A stretch of DNA of 64,000 bases from Georgenia satyanarayanai (GTDB lineage: Bacteria; Actinomycetota; Actinomycetes; Actinomycetales; Actinomycetaceae). The notes under the pieces were generated by a model. It ran no database searches, had not been told where the DNA came from, and worked only from the letters and a program-made list of their open reading frames with translations. Of the stretch, positions 38,439-47,477 are shown in pieces; position 1 is the first letter of the stretch; each line of letters starts with the position of its first letter. The translations under genes and the position numbers were made by a program. Location of the stretch: contig NZ_VUKC01000001.1 of the NCBI RefSeq assembly GCF_009193135.1, positions 186,001 through 250,000 on the forward strand, read 5' to 3'.

Positions 38439-39670
38439 CCCTCGAGCTCGCGCGCGCCCCCGCCACCCCGACCGTCCGGGCGCTCACGCTGCGGCCGCTC
38501 TCCCTCGTCCTCACCTGCCTGCTCCTCATGGTGTCCGCGGTGGCGTGGCGGCGCGGGGCGTTCTACGAGGGGGGACTGGACGTCGTCGTCGTCGCGAAAG
38601 CCGTCCTCACCGCCGTCGCGGTCGGCATCGCGTTCCTCACGCCCCGCGGACCGGGCGCCTGGGGAGGGGTGCGGGCCGCGCCCGTCCTCTGGCTCAGCAC
38701 CTACCTCGCCATCTCGGTGGTCGGGGGCGTCGTCAACGCCGACGGTCTGCCCGCGGTCGTCCTCGCCTGCCGGCTGGCGCTCCTCGCGTTCGCGCTCGTC
38801 CTCATCACCGTCACCCACCCGTGGCAGGACGTGATCAGCGCGCTGAGCAGCGCGATGCTCCTCCTCGCCGGGTTCGGCGCGGTGACCGGCGTGGGCTCGC
38901 TGGCCGAGACCGGGCGGCTCTACGGCGGCATCCCGCCGCTCAACGCCAACACGATCTGCCTCCTGGTGAGCTTCCCGGTCGTCGTGCTGTTCTGGAAGGC
39001 GCTCACCGGCGCGGCGTCCGCGGGGGAGACCGCCCTGCTCCTCCCGCTGCTCGGGGTCATCTGGCTCACCGGCTCCCGCACCGGCCTCAGCGTGCTCCTC
39101 GTCGTGCTGGCCCTGCTCTTCGTCGCGACCCCGCGGGTGCGCCCCCCGATGGTCGCCGGCGTGGTCGTCGCCGCGACCGGTTTGCTGCTCGTCAGCGCGC
39201 TCACCCCGTACGTGGCGGCCTACGCCGGGCGCGGCACGCTTGCCGACATCACGACGCTGAACAACCGGACGGTCGCGTGGGGTGCGGCGGCGGACTACGC
39301 CGACTCCCTCGCGCAGCAGCTCGTCGGCAGCGGGCTCGCGCTCAAGCAGATCCCGGTCACCGCGCTGTACCGCAACGAGCAGATGCTCGACAGCTCGTGG
39401 GTGTCGGCCCTGCTCCAGGTCGGCTACGTGGGCAGTGTCGTCCTCGTGCTGTTCGTCCTCGCCGCGCTGCGGCACGCCCTGCGCCTGCCCTCGCCCGAGC
39501 GGCTGCTCGTGGCGGCCCTCGTCCTGCTCGTCACCCTGCTCGGGGTGCTCGAGAGCGGCCTGTTCGACACGGCCCCGGCGTTCATCATCTTCTTCACCGC
39601 GACGCTCGTCGCCTACCGCCTCGTCGCGCCGCTCGACCGGGCAGGCACCGGCCCGGGGACGGGGAGGTAG
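38435..39670 (+). CDS. O-antigen ligase/Wzy-type polymerase membrane protein
   Basis: 411 residues with about 10-11 hydrophobic segments. A large outer loop near residues 265-310 has TLNNRTVAWGAAADY and the nearby GSGLAL, as in O-antigen ligase/polymerase proteins, and LTGSRTGLSVLLV is a family-like segment. It would polymerise the exported units. The start overlaps the flippase stop, and the next gene begins two bases after its stop. Confidence 0.82.
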   Translation: MTLELARAPATPTVRALTLRPLSLVLTCLLLMVSAVAWRRGAFYEGGLDVVVVAKAVLTAVAVGIAFLTPRGPGAWGGVRAAPVLWLSTYLAISVVGGVVNADGLPAVVLACRLALLAFALVLITVTHPWQDVISALSSAMLLLAGFGAVTGVGSLAETGRLYGGIPPLNANTICLLVSFPVVVLFWKALTGAASAGETALLLPLLGVIWLTGSRTGLSVLLVVLALLFVATPRVRPPMVAGVVVAATGLLLVSALTPYVAAYAGRGTLADITTLNNRTVAWGAAADYADSLAQQLVGSGLALKQIPVTALYRNEQMLDSSWVSALLQVGYVGSVVLVLFVLAALRHALRLPSPERLLVAALVLLVTLLGVLESGLFDTAPAFIIFFTATLVAYRLVAPLDRAGTGPGTGR

Positions 39671-39672
39671 CC

Positions 39673-41151
39673 GTGCGCCTGGCGGTCCGGCTCGACCCGA
39701 GCGCGCTGCGCCGGTGGCACCTCGAGCTCGTCACGGCGCTGGCGGGCCGGACGGACCTGGACGTCGCCGTGCGGTGGAGCACGCCGCCTCGCCCGGTCGC
39801 GCGGGAGGTGGAGGGACTGTTCACGCTCGAGCGGCTCCTCCACCGGCTCCCCCCGGGCCGGTCCGCGCGGCTGGCCGGCGAGCGCCTCGCCGCATACCTG
39901 GCCCCGGACGGCACGGCCGACGTCGTGCTCGACCTCGTGGGCGACGACGGCGCGGCGTCACCCACGTGGCACCTGACCTTCGACGGCCACGCCGGTGAGG
40001 ACGCCCTGCTCGGGGCACTCCTCGCCGGCCGGCCCCCGGCCGTCCGCGTCGTCGACCTCGCCGCCGGCCGCACGCTCGCGGCGGGCCGGCCGGGCAGCGA
40101 GAGCCCCGGGGTGACGGTCGCCGCCTTCGAGGACGTGCTCGCCGGGTGCACCCGGCTGATCCACGCCGCCCTCGACGGCGGCGCGCCGGGCGCCGTGGCG
40201 GACGGGCCGCCGTCACCACTCCGGCGGGAGGCGGTGCTCCGGCACGCGGGCCGGTCGGCCGTGCGCGCCGCCGTCCACCGGCTCTACCGGCTGCTGTACC
40301 GCGCCCCGCACTGGCGGGTGGGGTGGCGGTGGGTCGACGGCCCCGACGTCGTCGACCTCGGGCGGCTGCCCGGCGGGTGGGCCGAGCTCCCGGACGACGG
40401 CCGGCACTTCTACGCGGACCCGTTCCCGGCCGTCGTCGACGGCGCGACGTACCTCTTCGTCGAGGACTTCGACCACCGCCTCGGACGGGGGGTGATCTCC
40501 GTCGTCCCGGTCGGGAGCACCGGGCCGGTCGGGACGCCCTGGCCGGTGCTCGAGCACGGGGTCCACCTGTCCTACCCGTTCGTGCTCGAGGACGCCGGGC
40601 AGCAGTGGATGATCCCCGAGACGTCGGGTGCGGGCACCGTCGAGCTGTACCGCGCCGCCTCCTTCCCGTCGGTGTGGACGCTGGAGGAGGTGCTGCTCGA
40701 CGGCCTGGAGGTGAGCGATGCGACGCCGTTCCGGCACGGCGGCCGGTGGTGGCTCAGCGCCACGGTCCGGGAGGGCGGGTCCTTCTCCGACGCCCTCTAC
40801 CTGTGGTCGGCGGACCGTTTGCAGGGACCGTGGGTGCCCCACGTCCGCAACCCGGTCCTCGTCGACATCGCCGCGGCGCGCCCCGCCGGTCGGGTGGTCC
40901 ACCGGGGCGGGCGCCTCGTCCGTCCCGTCCAGGACGGCAGCGGTGGCTACGGCGCGGCGCTCGCCCTGGCGGAGGTCACCCGGCTGGACGACACCGGCTT
41001 CGCGCAGCGGGTCGTCTCCCGCATCACCCCGGGCCCGCAGTGGCCGGGCACCCGCCTGCACACCCTCAACCGTGCGGGCCGGCTGGAGGTCGTCGACGGG
41101 TCCGCGTACTCACCCCGGTTCCGCTACCTCGCCTGGCCGGGACGCCGCTGA
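39673..41151 (+). CDS. GINT1_N-like (glucosamine inositolphosphorylceramide transferase-like) protein
   Basis: 492 residues. The first about 200 residues look like a variable N-terminal domain of uncertain fold. The C-terminal part has HFYADPFPAVVDGATYLFVE, LSYPFVLEDAGQQWMIPET and VELYRAASFPSVWTLEEVLL, the beta-propeller pattern of the plant GINT1 N-terminal domain, found in bacterial polysaccharide loci. The enzymatic role of the bacterial proteins is not known to me. The GTG follows GGGGAGG. It converges with the glycosyltransferase gene, overlapping by 42 bases. Confidence 0.72.
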   Translation: MRLAVRLDPSALRRWHLELVTALAGRTDLDVAVRWSTPPRPVAREVEGLFTLERLLHRLPPGRSARLAGERLAAYLAPDGTADVVLDLVGDDGAASPTWHLTFDGHAGEDALLGALLAGRPPAVRVVDLAAGRTLAAGRPGSESPGVTVAAFEDVLAGCTRLIHAALDGGAPGAVADGPPSPLRREAVLRHAGRSAVRAAVHRLYRLLYRAPHWRVGWRWVDGPDVVDLGRLPGGWAELPDDGRHFYADPFPAVVDGATYLFVEDFDHRLGRGVISVVPVGSTGPVGTPWPVLEHGVHLSYPFVLEDAGQQWMIPETSGAGTVELYRAASFPSVWTLEEVLLDGLEVSDATPFRHGGRWWLSATVREGGSFSDALYLWSADRLQGPWVPHVRNPVLVDIAAARPAGRVVHRGGRLVRPVQDGSGGYGAALALAEVTRLDDTGFAQRVVSRITPGPQWPGTRLHTLNRAGRLEVVDGSAYSPRFRYLAWPGRR

Positions 41152-42324
41152 CACCGCGTCCGTCCGCGGGGCCGCGGCCGCGACCTGCCCCGCGAGCGCG
41201 GCGATGCGTGCGCGGTACTCGTCCACCCCGAACCGCGTGCTCGCGCGGTGGCGCCCGGCGGCGGCGAGGCGGGCTGCGAGGGCCGGGTCCTCGGCCAGCG
41301 CCGCGACGGCGGCGGCGAGCGCGGGCGCGGAGCCCGGCCTGACGAGCACGCCCGTGCGGCCGTGCTCGACGACCTCGGCGAGGCCCTGGACGCCGGAGGC
41401 CACCACCGGCCGGCCGGCGAGCATGCCCTCGACGGCGACGTTGCCGAAGGACTCCCCGAACGAGGGGACGACGACCACGTCGGCCCGTTCGAGCAGCGGC
41501 CGGGTCGGGTCGACGTAGCCGTGGAAGGTGACGGCGTCCGCCACGCCGCGGTCGCCCACCTGGTCGGCCAGCGCGCGCTCGTACCACTCGTAGCCGGGGA
41601 AGGTGCTGCCACAGACGTCGAGGGTCGCCAGGTGCCCGCGCGCCCGCAGGAGGGCGACCGCCTCGACGGCCACGTGGATCCCCTTGCGGGGCGAGAGCCG
41701 GCTGACGAGCGCCAGCCGGAGCTCCTCGCCGGGCGAGCGCGTCCGCAGCGGCGCGGGCGGTCCGACGTCCGGCACCCCGTTGGGCACGACGACCGCGCGC
41801 CCGACCAGGCGCGGCACCGCCTGCGTGAGGACCTCGCGGGTGGACTCGCTGTTGGCGATGACGAGCCGGGCGAGGAGCAGCGGCACCGTGAGCGCGAGCT
41901 GGAGCGGGCGCGACACCCGCTCGGCCTCGTGGCTGTGGCAGATGACGGGCAGCCCCGCGGTGCGCGCGGCGAGCACCCACGCGGGGATCGTCAGCGTGTT
42001 GACGTAGACGGCGCACGCACCGGACCGGCGGAGCAGCGACCGGAGGCGCCCCACGGCGGCCGGCGCCCCGAGCACGAGCCCGAGCAGTGCCCGCGGGCGC
42101 AGCAGCGCCCTGCGCAGGACGGGGAACTCGCGGATGCGCACCTCGGCGCCGCGCGCCTCGAGCAGGGGCCGGAGCGGACCGTCCGCGGGCAGCACGACCG
42201 TGACGAGCCAGCCGTGCTCCACCAGTCCCTGGACGCTCTCGGCGAGCTGCCGGTCCGAGCCGTACACGTCGGGGGAGGGGTGGGCGACGACGATGCGCCG
42301 CCGCGCACCCGTGTCACCAGGCAC
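41110..42324 (-). CDS. glycosyltransferase family 4
   Basis: 404 residues, GT-B fold. The N-terminal domain starts RIVVAHPSPDVYGSDRQLAE; the C-terminal donor domain has VSRLSPRKGIHVAVEA and the EX7E-like VPSFGESFGNVAVEGMLAG. It transfers a sugar from a nucleotide donor to the growing unit; sugar and linkage are unknown. The GTG at 42324 overlaps the end of the upstream glycosyltransferase gene by 11 bases. Its own end overlaps the convergent GINT1-like gene. Confidence 0.87.
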   Translation of the reverse strand: MPGDTGARRRIVVAHPSPDVYGSDRQLAESVQGLVEHGWLVTVVLPADGPLRPLLEARGAEVRIREFPVLRRALLRPRALLGLVLGAPAAVGRLRSLLRRSGACAVYVNTLTIPAWVLAARTAGLPVICHSHEAERVSRPLQLALTVPLLLARLVIANSESTREVLTQAVPRLVGRAVVVPNGVPDVGPPAPLRTRSPGEELRLALVSRLSPRKGIHVAVEAVALLRARGHLATLDVCGSTFPGYEWYERALADQVGDRGVADAVTFHGYVDPTRPLLERADVVVVPSFGESFGNVAVEGMLAGRPVVASGVQGLAEVVEHGRTGVLVRPGSAPALAAAVAALAEDPALAARLAAAGRHRASTRFGVDEYRARIAALAGQVAAAAPRTDAVSAASRPGEVAEPG

Positions 42325-43501
42325 GGTCGTGGGCGGGGACGGGAGCGAGGCGGGAGCCGTCCGTCCGGCGCCCGGAGGGACGGGTCGGTGGGGGCTCGCT
42401 GACGAGCCGCAGGCACAGCTGCTCGTAGGAGTCGGCGACGTCGTCCCACCGGTAGTCCCGTGCGCGCTCGCGGAGCAGCGCGCCGCGGGCGCGCTGGCCC
42501 GGAGGGTCGAGCTCGGCAACCTCCAGCGCGGCGCGGACGTCCGCCGGGCTGCTGAAGTAGGTGCCGGCGTCACCGAGCACGTCGCGGTTGAAGGGGACGT
42601 CGAAGGCGAGCGTCGGCGCGCCCGCGCCGATCGCCCGCAGCAGGGACGGGTTGGTCCCCCCGACGGAGTGCCCGTGGACGTAGGTGAAGGACCCGGCGTA
42701 GAGCTGGTCGAGCAGCTCGGAGTCCCACACGCCGCCGAGGAAACGGACCCGCTCGTCCCCCAGGCTGCGGAGGTGGGCGGTGTACCGGTCGGAGTAGGGC
42801 GCCGAGCCGACGACGACGAGCGGGAGCCGGGCCGATCCGGCGCCGTAGCCCTCGAGGACCACGTGGACGTTGTTCTCCGGCTCGAAGCGCGCGACCACGA
42901 GGTGGTAGCCGCGTGCGCGCAGGCCGAGCTCACCCAGCCGGTCCTCGCCCGGGTCGATGATCGGGGCGCCGTAGGCGATGAGGCACGTCGGGGCACCGAA
43001 CTCGCTCTCGTAGTACGCCGCGATACCGGGGGCGTCGGCGATGACGGCGTCCGACCAGCGGACCGCGAGCGCCTCGGCGGCGCGGTAGTACCGCCGGCCG
43101 GTAGGCCCCCACTTGCTCCGCAGCCACTCGAGGCCGTCCACGTGGGTCGCCACCGGGATCCCGCTCGAGCGGATCACCGGGAGCGTCGGGGCGTTGGCGG
43201 CGTTGAAGACGAGTGCGACGTCGGTGCGGTGGGACGCCAGGTGGGCGACCGACGCCGCGCTGTGGCTCAGCGTCTCCAGCGCGCGCCGCGGGACCGCCGG
43301 CAGGTGGACGAGCTCCATGCCGAGGTGGCTCCTCGGCGGTTCACGCTCGTCGTCGGCCCGGCGGCAGTACACGACCACGCGGTGCCCGCGGTCCGCGAGC
43401 CGGCTGCCCACCTCCTCGACGCACGTCTCGAAGCCGCCGTAGCGGGCGGGCACGCCGCGGGTCCCGACCATGGCGATGCTGAGTCTCGGGTGTCTGCTCA
43501 T
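42314..43501 (-). CDS. glycosyltransferase with DUF1972 N-terminal domain (rhamnosyltransferase-like)
   Basis: 395 residues. It begins LSIAMVGTRGVPARYGGFET, the hallmark of DUF1972 glycosyltransferases such as rhamnosyltransferases. The donor-binding half shows VARFEPENNVHVVLEGY, FLGGVWDSELLDQLYAGS and GHSVGGTNPSLLRAIGAGAP. The ATG follows GAGAGGA. It lies between the beta-helix gene and the GT4 gene on the same strand, so it is probably part of one minus-strand operon starting near 47296. Confidence 0.88.
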   Translation of the reverse strand: MSRHPRLSIAMVGTRGVPARYGGFETCVEEVGSRLADRGHRVVVYCRRADDEREPPRSHLGMELVHLPAVPRRALETLSHSAASVAHLASHRTDVALVFNAANAPTLPVIRSSGIPVATHVDGLEWLRSKWGPTGRRYYRAAEALAVRWSDAVIADAPGIAAYYESEFGAPTCLIAYGAPIIDPGEDRLGELGLRARGYHLVVARFEPENNVHVVLEGYGAGSARLPLVVVGSAPYSDRYTAHLRSLGDERVRFLGGVWDSELLDQLYAGSFTYVHGHSVGGTNPSLLRAIGAGAPTLAFDVPFNRDVLGDAGTYFSSPADVRAALEVAELDPPGQRARGALLRERARDYRWDDVADSYEQLCLRLVSEPPPTRPSGRRTDGSRLAPVPAHDRAW

Positions 43502-43542
43502 CGGAACGTCCTCTCTCCGCGCGGCTCCCTTGCCGCGCCTGG

Positions 43543-45366
43543 TCAGGGTGGGGGTGCGGTGGTCCACGCCCCCAGGTGCTGCTCGCCGGGGTCCCGGCCG
43601 ACGAGCTCGGCGATGCCGCGCGGCAGCGGCTGGGCCACCGACGCGACGAGGTCCTCGAGGACCGGGAGCGGGCGGAGGTCCGCGGTGAGCCCGGGCGTGC
43701 CGGTGAGCTCGGCGCCGGCGCCCTCCTGGTACACGGTCCGGCGGAAGTCCTCCACGGTCCGGAACACGTAGGGGTCGCGGTCGCGGCGGGACCACACGAC
43801 GACCCACCTGGGCGAGGCGGCGTCGGGCCGCTGGTAGACGTTGCCCAGCGCGGTGACGTCCATCTCCGCCGCGGTCCACCGCCCGCTGTAGTCCTCGACG
43901 CAGAGCAGGCAGATCCGCCGCTCGGTCCCGAGCAGCGGGACCGAGCCCGTCCGGGCGAGCACGTTGTTCCGGATCGCGATGTCCTGCGTCTGCCAGCTGA
44001 GCGGGAGGTCGGGGTCCCGGTAGCTCCCGCGCGGGTCGAGGTCGCGGTCGTCCTGGATGACGTTGATGGACCGGAGGTTGTCGACGAAGGTGTTGTTCCA
44101 GACCTCGACCTCCTCGGCGTCGTTGAGCTTGAGGCCGTTGCGGCCGTTGCGGGCCAGGACGTTGTCGGCGATGACGACGTGCCCGGTGAGCTCGATCGAC
44201 ACCCCGTGACCGGCGTTGTCGACCATGTGCGAGCCGACGAGCGCGAGGTCGTGGACGGACTCGTCGAACCACACGCCGTTCGCGTGGTTCCCGGAGAAGG
44301 TGCTGTCGCGGACGGTGACGCCCGACGAGCGGCCGATCTTCACCCCGCCCGCCGCCGGTGACCGGTTGAACCGCTCGGTGTTGTTCTCGCTGGCGGTGAC
44401 CCGGACGAGCTCGAGGCCGTCGGCGTCCGTGGCGGACATCCCGAGCATGCCGTTGCGGACGATCTCCATGTCCTCCAGCCGCACCCCGGTGCTCAGCACG
44501 TGGACGCCCGTGGTGGCGTTGTCGGCGACCGTGACGCCGTCGAGGAGGACGTGGTGCGCCTCGACGGTGACCGCACCCATGTGGGGCACCGAGGGGGCGT
44601 ACCTCCGGATGCCGATGTCCCGGACCACCACCTGGGCGCTGCGCAGCCGCAGGGCGCGGGTCAGCGTGCTGGCCGTCACGGTCCGGCCGGTCGGGTCGCT
44701 CCCCAGGACGAGCTCGTCCCGGTCGTGGTCCACGTAGAAGGTCCCCTCCCCGACCTCGCTGCGCGCGCCGACCTGCGCCTGGGCCTCGTCGTCGAGCCAC
44801 ACCTGGTCCGGGTGTGCCGCCATGGGGTAGGCGGGATCGAGGAAGCTCCAGCCCGGCTGGTCGTGGTCGGGCGCGCCCCAGCTGTAGGTGGGGCTCGCGT
44901 CGAGCTCGGTGGTCCAGTCGGGGGAGACCCAGTGCTCCCCGTCGGGTCCCCAGTCCTCCACGACGACGGAGCCGTCCAGCCAGACCTCCGCCCCGGGGGC
45001 GGCGACGAGGTGGAGGCCGGGCCGGCTCTCGATCTTCAGCTCCTCGTGATAGCTCCCGGCGTGCACCACGATCGTGTCGGCCGGCCCCGAGGACCGCACG
45101 GCCGCCCTGATCGTGCGCAGGGGCCGAGCCGCTGAGCCGTCGGCGTCGTCGTCCCCCTCGACCGCGACGTGGATCGTCTGCGGTTCGTGGACGGGCAGGA
45201 GCTTGTGCAGCGCCTCGTCCTCACCTGCCGCCGGCCGGCCGAGCACCTGGACCAGGGCCGCGACCGCGACGACGACGGCGGTGAGCAGGACCGCGGCGAC
45301 GACCGGCCTGCGCCCGTCCGAGCGCCGCGCCTGCTGCTCGTGCTGCTCCCACGCCACGTCCACCAT
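43543..45366 (-). CDS. membrane-anchored right-handed parallel beta-helix protein
   Basis: 607 residues. A membrane helix at about 23-43 anchors it with the bulk outside. The main part has repeated beta-helix turns such as DNATTGVHVLSTGVRLEDME, NHANGVWFDE, NAGHGVSIEL and NGRNGLKLND. Such folds occur in polysaccharide lyases, epimerases and glycosidases; no catalytic residues can be assigned by eye. Two Cys in RRICLLCVED might form a disulfide. Its place in the operon suggests it trims or edits the glycan. Confidence 0.82.
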   Translation of the reverse strand: MVDVAWEQHEQQARRSDGRRPVVAAVLLTAVVVAVAALVQVLGRPAAGEDEALHKLLPVHEPQTIHVAVEGDDDADGSAARPLRTIRAAVRSSGPADTIVVHAGSYHEELKIESRPGLHLVAAPGAEVWLDGSVVVEDWGPDGEHWVSPDWTTELDASPTYSWGAPDHDQPGWSFLDPAYPMAAHPDQVWLDDEAQAQVGARSEVGEGTFYVDHDRDELVLGSDPTGRTVTASTLTRALRLRSAQVVVRDIGIRRYAPSVPHMGAVTVEAHHVLLDGVTVADNATTGVHVLSTGVRLEDMEIVRNGMLGMSATDADGLELVRVTASENNTERFNRSPAAGGVKIGRSSGVTVRDSTFSGNHANGVWFDESVHDLALVGSHMVDNAGHGVSIELTGHVVIADNVLARNGRNGLKLNDAEEVEVWNNTFVDNLRSINVIQDDRDLDPRGSYRDPDLPLSWQTQDIAIRNNVLARTGSVPLLGTERRICLLCVEDYSGRWTAAEMDVTALGNVYQRPDAASPRWVVVWSRRDRDPYVFRTVEDFRRTVYQEGAGAELTGTPGLTADLRPLPVLEDLVASVAQPLPRGIAELVGRDPGEQHLGAWTTAPPP

Positions 45367-45369
45367 GGG

Positions 45370-46587
45370 TCATCGCCGCCCCTTCGCCGCGGGGGTGCCC
45401 GCGGTGACCGACGTGCGCCCTCCGGCCCGCCCGAGCTCGACGCGCCGCGCGACCGCCTTCGCGAGCCGGCGGGCGCGGAGGTTGCCATCCCGCAGCAGGG
45501 CGGCTGCCGCCCCCAGTGGCGTGCGGGACACGCGCACCTCGTAGAGCGGGCGGGACCGGGCACCGAAGTCCGCCTTGTAGGGCTCGTCACCGACGGTGAG
45601 GTCGAGCTGACGCTGGCCGCGGCCGATCGCGGCCCGGGCGAGCTCGGCCACGATGACCAGACCGAGCGAGACGTTCCGGAACCGCTCGAGGTCGTAACCG
45701 ACGAGGACGTACAGCTCGGTCGTGACGTTCGCCAGGCCGAGCACGACGACGACCGGCTCACCGGCGACGTCGAGGGTGACGAGGCGCCCCGGCCCGTTCC
45801 CCAGGCTCCGACGTGCCACCGCGCAGTAGAACGCGAAGCAGTCGGGGTCCTGGACGAGGTCCACCCCGCCTCGTTCGCCGAAGCGGACGGCCCGGAACTG
45901 CCGCATCCGGCTCATCACGGGTTCGACGTCGGCGGGATCGTCGACGACCCGCAGCCGGTGCTCGCCCCGCGGGCGCAGCCGCTTGTAGCGGCGCGAGAGC
46001 TGCCGGGCGAACCCCGGCTCGAGGGCCGCCTGCCACTCCTCGACCGTGCCGGGGAGGTCGATGACATGGGTGCGGTAGTGGTGACGGACGGCACGGGCAC
46101 CGGCAAGCATCGACAGGAAGACGTCCGGGCTGTCCGGCACGTGCGCCACGCGCAGGAGGTCGAAGCCGCCGAGCGCCGCCCGCACCTGCCGGGCGACCGC
46201 CCGGTCACCGAGGAGGGCCGCGGCCTCCCGGGGGTCCACGACGGGTTCCGCGTAGTCGCTCACCCCGAGGTTGGCGTGCTCGAGCACCCGCACGGGCCCG
46301 TTCCGGACCCGGACGAGCGGGAGCACGAGCACGAGGTGACCGTCCGCGTCACGGACCGTGACGACCACCTTCCGGGCGTGTCGGCGTGGTGCCAGGACGC
46401 CGTAGAGCTCGCTGAGCCACACCCCGTGCTGGAAGGGCGGGGACCCCGCCCGGGCGTGGAGGTCGCCGTACTCCACCGACCCGAAGTCGAAGTCGTCCTC
46501 ACGGCCGACCGCCCAGGTGGAGCGGGCGGAGGAGACGGGCGCCGCGGCGGGGCGGGGCGCGGCGCTAGGCAGCGAGGCGGGAGACAT
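45370..46587 (-). CDS. FemAB/GNAT-like (BioF2-type) acyltransferase
   Basis: 405 residues. A tandem GNAT-like fold of the Acetyltransf_6 type is suggested by PPFQHGVWLSELY, GFARQLSRRYKRLR, and a C-terminal LGLVIVAELARAAIGRGQRQ followed by YKADFGARSRPLYEVRVSR. Members in cell-envelope loci transfer amino-acyl or acyl groups to glycans or lipids. The ATG at 46587 overlaps the upstream gene by 23 bases; the exact start is uncertain because the first 25 residues are low complexity. Confidence 0.75.
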   Translation of the reverse strand: MSPASLPSAAPRPAAAPVSSARSTWAVGREDDFDFGSVEYGDLHARAGSPPFQHGVWLSELYGVLAPRRHARKVVVTVRDADGHLVLVLPLVRVRNGPVRVLEHANLGVSDYAEPVVDPREAAALLGDRAVARQVRAALGGFDLLRVAHVPDSPDVFLSMLAGARAVRHHYRTHVIDLPGTVEEWQAALEPGFARQLSRRYKRLRPRGEHRLRVVDDPADVEPVMSRMRQFRAVRFGERGGVDLVQDPDCFAFYCAVARRSLGNGPGRLVTLDVAGEPVVVVLGLANVTTELYVLVGYDLERFRNVSLGLVIVAELARAAIGRGQRQLDLTVGDEPYKADFGARSRPLYEVRVSRTPLGAAAALLRDGNLRARRLAKAVARRVELGRAGGRTSVTAGTPAAKGRR

Positions 46588-47296
46588 CGTGGAACCACTT
46601 GGGCAGGGCGAGGACGACATAGCCGGCGACGCCGAGGAACATGGCGCCGTACAGGAGCAGGAAGAGCTCCGGCCAGGCGAGGGTGACGAAGACGAGGCAG
46701 AGGAGCCCGTAGTCGGTGGGCAGCGACAGGACGGACCGGAGGAACGACGGCCGGGACCGCTCGGACACGGCGAGCACCGGTCCGCTCGGCTTGCGCAGGT
46801 TGTCGGTGTGGATGAAGCCGAAGAAGTGAAGCGTGTCGACGGGGGCGAAGAGCAGCGGGACGAGCAGCCACGGCTCGGGGAGGTCGGCGAAGCGGTACAA
46901 CGACACGAGCACCGCGAGGTGGACCGTCGCCACCTTGAGGCAGTCGCAGACATGGTCGAGCCACTCGCCCGCCACCGTGCCGCCACCGCGCAGGCGCGCG
47001 AGCTGGCCGTCGGCGGAGTCGAGGGCGTACCCGACGACGAGCAGCAGGGCGACACCCACCGACATCGTGGGCGAGGGTGGTACGAGCGCGACGACCGCGA
47101 TCCCGGTGAAGGTGAAGCCGGCGCTGACGGCGGTGACCTGGTTCGGTGTCAGTCCGGCCTGGTGGGCCAGCGCCGCGAGGAGGCGCCCGAGCGGCCGGTT
47201 GACGAGGCGCGAGTAGAGCGGCGCGCCCCGGTTGGACTTCTGCGCCGTCCGCAGCGCACGGACCGACTGGGTGAACGACACTGTGGCCACGTCCAT
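46565..47296 (-). CDS. CDP-alcohol phosphatidyltransferase family membrane enzyme
   Basis: 243 residues with several membrane helices. The signature D-x2-DG-x2-AR-x8-G-x3-D-x3-D is perfect: Asp93, Asp96, Gly97, Ala100, Arg101, Gly110, Asp114, Asp118. It transfers a phosphoalcohol from a CDP donor to an acceptor alcohol. In this context, with a cytidylyltransferase at 50171, the acceptor may be a lipid carrier or glycan rather than a common phospholipid. The ATG at 47296 is the first gene of the minus-strand operon; 181 bases separate it from the LuxR gene. Confidence 0.88.
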   Translation of the reverse strand: MDVATVSFTQSVRALRTAQKSNRGAPLYSRLVNRPLGRLLAALAHQAGLTPNQVTAVSAGFTFTGIAVVALVPPSPTMSVGVALLLVVGYALDSADGQLARLRGGGTVAGEWLDHVCDCLKVATVHLAVLVSLYRFADLPEPWLLVPLLFAPVDTLHFFGFIHTDNLRKPSGPVLAVSERSRPSFLRSVLSLPTDYGLLCLVFVTLAWPELFLLLYGAMFLGVAGYVVLALPKWFHDVSRLAA

Positions 47297-47465
47297 GGAT
47301 GATCTCCGTGTGTGCGGGTGCCCCGGCAGCACCGCCTGGCCTCGCAGGCTATGGCGCGGCATTCCGGCCGTGGAGCGAAAGCACCAGCGGCGCGGATGCT
47401 GTGCGGGTGCCTTGCGGGCGCGATGCGGAGAGTGCGAAAACCGCTCACGGCACCGGGCACGTCAG

Positions 47466-47471
47466 TACGCT
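47466..47471 (+). promoter_or_regulatory. -10 element of the LuxR-type regulator gene
   Basis: TACGCT ends six bases before the ATG at 47478, so the message is probably leaderless. The 181-base divergent region must also hold the promoter for the minus-strand operon, which I cannot place. Confidence 0.5.
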
Positions 47472-47477
47472 GGCCGG

